Part shown: piece by piece, positions 60,544 through 64,000 of the stretch
How positions within the stretch are numbered: the stretch's first letter is position 1
How the letters are laid out: each line of letters begins with the position of its first letter
Origin: an uncultured Bacillaceae bacterium
GTDB lineage: Bacteria > Bacillota > Bacilli > Bacillales > Caldibacillaceae
Reading direction: 5' to 3'
NCBI GenBank assembly: GCA_937934645.1
Contig: CALGYZ010000065.1
Coordinates: 83,868 to 147,867 of the forward strand
DNA: 64,000 nt
The notes under the pieces: generated by a model
What the model saw: only the letters and a program-made list of their open reading frames with translations
The model's database searches: none
What the model was told of the DNA's origin: nothing
Translations under genes and position numbers: made by a program

Positions 60544-61410
60544 GTGGAATATGTTTTAGAGGTCAAAGGTTTAACCAAGAAATTACCTGATTCGCAGTTT
60601 TCATTAAAAAACATAACATTTAACATTCCCAAAGGGGCGGTTGTCGGATTTATCGGTGAAAATGGTGCAGGCAAAACAACAACAATGAGGACGATTATAG
60701 GTGCTTTGAAAAAAGATCATGGGGAAATTAAAATATTTGGAAAAGATTATACATATAAAAAAGATGATTTAAAGGAACAGATTGGTATAGTCTTTGACCG
60801 GATGAACTTTCCATATCAATTAAATGTGCTCCAATTATCCAGGGTTCTTGGCAATATATACCGCCATTGGGACAATAATGAGTTTTTTAAATACATAGAT
60901 CTATTTTCCTTACCAAAGCAACAGAAGATTGGAAAGTTTTCCCGTGGAATGTCGATGAAGTTGTCTATTGCCACTGCCCTCTCTTATCATGCCCAATTAT
61001 TGTTATTGGATGAACCGACATCCGGATTAGATCCTGCAAGCAGATATAAAATTTTAAAAATATTATTGGATTATGTGAAAAAAACAAAAGCTTCAATATT
61101 ATTATCGACCCATATTACAAGTGATATTGAAAAAATTGCCGATTATTTGTTATTTATAAAATCCGGCGAAATTATTTTAAATGTAAAAAAGGAAGAGTTA
61201 TACCGCAGATTTGCAATAATCGAATGTGACCGGGAGGATATAAAAGGGTTCAGAAATAACGTTCTAGCCTATAAATTTAAGGACGATACCCATAACACCC
61301 GGATTGAAGCATTGGTAACGGATCATGAGAATATCCCTGATCAATTCTCCCAAAAAAATTTTCTCATCGAGGATATCGTATTACTACTGATGAACGGAGA
61401 ACGATTATGA
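60544..61410 (+). CDS. ABC transporter ATP-binding protein of the lanthipeptide locus
   Basis: A 288-residue ATPase of the ABC-2/BcrA-YtrB type: Walker A GENGAGKTT, signature variant FSRGMSMKL (SRGM for SGGQ), Walker B LLLLDEPTSGLDPA, and switch His in LSTHITSDIEKIADY. GTG start with AGGGAG upstream. It overlaps its permease partner by four bases. In lantibiotic clusters such pairs (LanFE-type) confer self-immunity; PSM-exporter-type pairs in staphylococci look alike, so export is also possible. Confidence 0.85.
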   Translation: MEYVLEVKGLTKKLPDSQFSLKNITFNIPKGAVVGFIGENGAGKTTTMRTIIGALKKDHGEIKIFGKDYTYKKDDLKEQIGIVFDRMNFPYQLNVLQLSRVLGNIYRHWDNNEFFKYIDLFSLPKQQKIGKFSRGMSMKLSIATALSYHAQLLLLDEPTSGLDPASRYKILKILLDYVKKTKASILLSTHITSDIEKIADYLLFIKSGEIILNVKKEELYRRFAIIECDREDIKGFRNNVLAYKFKDDTHNTRIEALVTDHENIPDQFSQKNFLIEDIVLLLMNGERL

Positions 61411-62057
61411 AAGGTTTAATCTTAAACCATTTCTATATGATAGAAAGAAGCATTAAAACTTCCATACTATTTACTATGATCAGTGTCTTTGGGCTCGCTT
61501 TTATAAAATCCCCACTGGCATTAAAAATAGCAGTTTTCCTGCCGTATTTAATGATACCTATACAGTTTTTTGAAATATTCAAGCATGAAAGTAAATCCGG
61601 CTGGGATCAATTCCTCTTTATGTTGCCGGTTTCAAAAAATCAAATTATTCAAAGTAAATACATTACATTTTTATTATTACTATTGGTCAGTTTACTTATT
61701 AGTTTATTCTCTCTTTTTCTTGTCAATAACTTTATTTATCCAGTACCGACAAATATATTCTTTAATTTTGCTTTAAGGGGCCTGGGCATTATTTCATGTA
61801 TGGCTGCATTGATATTTCCCGTGACATATCTATTTGGAACACAAAAGTCGGATTCGATTATTTTAAGCAGTCTGGGTTTTTCATTCGGAATCTTTCTCTC
61901 ACTTTCTATTATTATTGAAATAATATTAAATGAACATAACAGAGCTGATGAAATTTTTTCACTGGCCTTTTACCTGTTATCGACCTTCCTTCTCTTGCTC
62001 TCTTATTTCATTACTTGCTTTATTTACAGTAAAAAAGAATATTATTTCGACAAATAA
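61407..62057 (+). CDS. ABC-2 type permease partner
   Basis: A 216-residue protein with six membrane segments and no other domain; the start ATG overlaps the ATPase stop (ATGA). The hydrophobic profile and size match small ABC-2 permeases of LanE/LanG, YtrC or PmtB type. Sequence is AT-rich like the rest of the locus. With the ATPase it should form a dimeric transporter for immunity to, or release of, the lanthipeptide. An AT-only 10-bp inverted repeat (62038-62061) spans its stop. Confidence 0.8.
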   Translation: MKGLILNHFYMIERSIKTSILFTMISVFGLAFIKSPLALKIAVFLPYLMIPIQFFEIFKHESKSGWDQFLFMLPVSKNQIIQSKYITFLLLLLVSLLISLFSLFLVNNFIYPVPTNIFFNFALRGLGIISCMAALIFPVTYLFGTQKSDSIILSSLGFSFGIFLSLSIIIEIILNEHNRADEIFSLAFYLLSTFLLLLSYFITCFIYSKKEYYFDK

Positions 62058-62174
62058 TATTTAATACAATGAAAAAATGGCCGGGTTGTTTTGTAAAAGT
62101 CAACAATTTAAGAGCATAAACTATAAATAAGGATGAAATAAAAAATTAATTGAAAGAAAGGAGCACCGGATTTT

Positions 62175-62480
62175 ATGGGCAATTTACAACCCGAAGAACG
62201 GACGTTTTTTAAACGGAGTTGGGTCATTTCACTCGAAGCGTTTCTGTTATTACAGTTTCTTTTTATTTTTATGGAGTTAACTGGCTGGATTCCGAATTTA
62301 CGTGATTTTGACGGAAAATTCTTTGGAAACCTTGCGGAAATCCTGCGTGTTAACAAATGGTTCACTTTTTATGAAACGCCGCATTTTAATTTGTTTACCG
62401 TGATTTTTGGAATTGTTCTTCTCGGGCACGGCATCATCGGTGGTACACGCGACTTGTTGCATTATATAAAAAAGAGTTGA
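62175..62480 (+). CDS. Small two-pass membrane protein
   Basis: A 101-residue protein with two membrane segments (FLLLQFLFIFMELTGW and FTVIFGIVLLGHGIIGGT). I do not recognise a family. GGAGC and ATGGG start it. A degraded relative of the same gene lies at 54118-54319 on the other side of the lanthipeptide genes. It follows the permease gene by 117 bases and could be part of that locus (immunity) or an older neighbour. Function unknown. Confidence 0.68.
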   Translation: MGNLQPEERTFFKRSWVISLEAFLLLQFLFIFMELTGWIPNLRDFDGKFFGNLAEILRVNKWFTFYETPHFNLFTVIFGIVLLGHGIIGGTRDLLHYIKKS

Positions 62481-62869
62481 TGAAACAGGAAATATATAAA
62501 TTTTCCCGGGTTCCGTTCATTAATTTTCAATAGGTTTAATCGGCGCAACAGGCTATAAGGCCGAAATATATGGCACAAAGTCAGTTTAACGCAGCGGGTT
62601 TATGAGAAGACAGTTTATACATGTGTGAAATATGATGGTATTTAATTGTAAAGAAAAAATTTTGGCATTTCCATATCCATTAAAGGAGATGCCATTTTTT
62701 ATTGATTTAGGGGAAAATAGCAAGAACTTTGTCATTTGCATGAAACGAAAAAATTGACATTTTTATCGCCGGTGTGATTAGCTAAAATTAAAGAATGTTA
62801 TTTTTCGATAATGAAAATCCGGATGATTATCCTAGATTAAACTTAAAGCAGCAAGAAAGGACGAAGACG
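62481..62869. other. 389-base intergenic region
   Basis: No gene seen. It holds a terminator (62664-62700) and a TTGACA near 62755 that may belong to the promoter of the following oxidoreductase gene. Confidence 0.45.
62664..62700 (+). terminator. Intrinsic terminator
   Basis: GGCATTTCC (62664-62672) pairs with GGAGATGCC (62685-62693), one wobble, then A and T6. Confidence 0.75.
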
Positions 62870-63925
62870 ATGTCTGACAAAGAGAAGAAGTTTGAAGTCG
62901 GTATATATACTTTAGCCGATTTGGGACCGGACCCGCTTACAGGTAAAACAATCAGTCCGGCACAAAGAATGGAAGAAATTATTGAAGCGGCAAAGCTTGC
63001 CGATGAAGCCGGCTTGGATGTTTTCGGTATTGGCGAGCATCACCGGCTGGATTATGTTGTGTCATCACCGGCGGTTGTTTTGGCGGCCATCGCCCGTGAA
63101 ACGGAAAATATCCGGCTGACGAGCGCTGCAAGTCTTGTGGGAACGCTGGATCCGGTCCGATTGTTTGAAGATTTTGCAACGCTGGATATCGTTTCCGGCG
63201 GCAGGGCGGAAATTATGGCAGGCCGGGGAGCGTTTACCGAGTCGTTCCCGTTGTTTGGATATAAGCTGGATGATTATGATGCATTGTTTGAAGAACATAT
63301 GGAACTGCTCATGAAATTAAACCGGGAGGAAGTGGTAACCTGGGAAGGAAAGTTCCGTCCGTCCCTGGATGAGGCAGAGATTGCCCCGCGTCCGGTACAA
63401 GAGCAAATCCCGGTATGGATTGGTGTCGGCGGTACACTGGAAAGTGCAGCCCGTGCCGGAAGACTCGGTGCAGGCATGGCTTTGGCGATTTTGAGCGGGA
63501 ACCCGAAAAACTTTAAACCGCTTATTGAACATTATTATGAAGCGGGGAAAAAAGCCGGACATCCGCCTGAGCTGTTAAAGCTTGCCATTACAGGACATGC
63601 ATATCTCGCGGAAACGATGGATCAGGCAAAGGATGAGTTTTACCCGTATTATTCCAATTATAAATATTATTTCAACCGTAAACGCGGCTTTGGCAGAAAA
63701 ATTGCCCGGGAAGAATTTGAAGAACTGATCGGACCGGACACCGCATTATTTGTAGGAAGTCCGGAGGATGTTGCGGAGAAAATTATACGGCAACATGAAA
63801 TTTTTGGTCATACCCGTTTTCTTGCGCAATTGGACATCGGAGGCTTGCCATTCGAAAAAGTTGCCCAGTCGATTGAACTGCTGGCAACAAAGGTTGTTCC
63901 GATATTAAAAGACGCGATCCGTTAA
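62870..63925 (+). CDS. LLM-class flavin-dependent oxidoreductase
   Basis: A 351-residue luciferase-like TIM barrel. FGIGEHHRLDYVVSSPAVVLAAIA near residue 45 and LDIVSGGRAEIMAGRGAFTESFPLFG near residue 105 are typical of the group-2 LLM family that uses reduced flavin. Such enzymes are monooxygenases or F420/FMN-dependent reductases; the substrate is unknown. ATG 62870 has AAAGGAC upstream; the frame is open from earlier codons. It is the last complete gene in the window. Confidence 0.87.
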   Translation: MSDKEKKFEVGIYTLADLGPDPLTGKTISPAQRMEEIIEAAKLADEAGLDVFGIGEHHRLDYVVSSPAVVLAAIARETENIRLTSAASLVGTLDPVRLFEDFATLDIVSGGRAEIMAGRGAFTESFPLFGYKLDDYDALFEEHMELLMKLNREEVVTWEGKFRPSLDEAEIAPRPVQEQIPVWIGVGGTLESAARAGRLGAGMALAILSGNPKNFKPLIEHYYEAGKKAGHPPELLKLAITGHAYLAETMDQAKDEFYPYYSNYKYYFNRKRGFGRKIAREEFEELIGPDTALFVGSPEDVAEKIIRQHEIFGHTRFLAQLDIGGLPFEKVAQSIELLATKVVPILKDAIR

Positions 63926-63948
63926 AGAAACAATGTGTGAAAGAAGAA

Positions 63949-64000
63949 GAGGCTGGGACAAAAGATAAAAAACACCATTTTCTCACGGGAGAAAAATGGT
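63949..64000. repeat. GAGGCTGGGACAAAA element and hairpin at right edge
   Basis: GAGGCTGGGACAAAA (63949-63963) is a short motif widely repeated in Firmicute genomes. After it, ACCATTTTCTC and GGAGAAAAATGGT form an imperfect stem that reaches the window edge. It may be a terminator or repeat element whose other part lies outside. Confidence 0.5.

Overview
The window looks like chromosome from a spore-forming, facultatively anaerobic member of the Bacillaceae. The support is: PdaA-type spore cortex deacetylase, a SpoVB-like flippase behind a good sigma-E type promoter, a pflB/pflA pair, Bacillus-type Shine-Dalgarno sites with frequent GTG/TTG starts, and a gene order (yfkK, yfkJ, yfkI, yfkH, yfkF, yfkD, pdaA, dus) recalling the B. 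subtilis yfj/yfk region. No rRNA, tRNA, CRISPR array or insertion sequence was seen. Species cannot be named from this.

Layout. 1-13.9 kb: cut-off acyl-CoA synthetase, hemolysin III protein, DUF1836 protein, HemY, QueT, a coiled-coil repeat protein, YuiD, a TPR protein with degenerate G domain, arginase-like protein, NrnB-like nuclease, CC/Se-motif protein and CstA. 13.9-22 kb: two membrane c-di-GMP proteins around a DUF3147 pair, then a calcium P-type ATPase. 22-33 kb: ketopantoate reductase-like protein, a polar amino acid ABC importer, pflBA, SpoVB-like flippase, and a quinone/aromatic stress group behind a textbook MhqR-type operator. 33-43 kb: YbjQ protein that seems to lack a normal start codon, DUF1992, methionine aminopeptidase, the yfk group, a PfeT-like iron-efflux ATPase behind tandem Fur-type boxes, and PdaA. 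43-51 kb: decayed DUF1801 gene, SRPBCC protein, bioW-bioF behind a BirA-type operator, DUF4188, Dus, and a metal ATPase module (CPG-motif P1B ATPase, free HMA protein, small helical protein) with two FNR-type sites in identical geometry. 51-55 kb: a decay zone with a broken ECF S-component gene, a UvrA-like ATPase, a decayed copy of a small membrane gene, and a YozG-type regulator interrupted by TGA next to DUF2975.

The main discovery is at 55.7-62.1 kb, a visibly AT-rich class III lanthipeptide locus: ABC exporter, LanKC (kinase fused to a cyclase without zinc ligands), two 42-residue precursor peptides differing only at two leader positions and sharing an identical Ser/Thr-rich segment ending in Ser-x2-Ser-x2-Cys (labionin-type), then an ABC ATPase/permease pair probably for immunity or export. 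The locus lies between a decayed and an intact copy of one small membrane gene and contains a hairpin that resembles one at its left edge, suggesting acquisition by insertion or duplication. No leader protease is encoded within it.

Starts were moved inward from the longest frame where a clear ribosome binding site supports it. Promoter and operator calls are from pattern reading and are untested.
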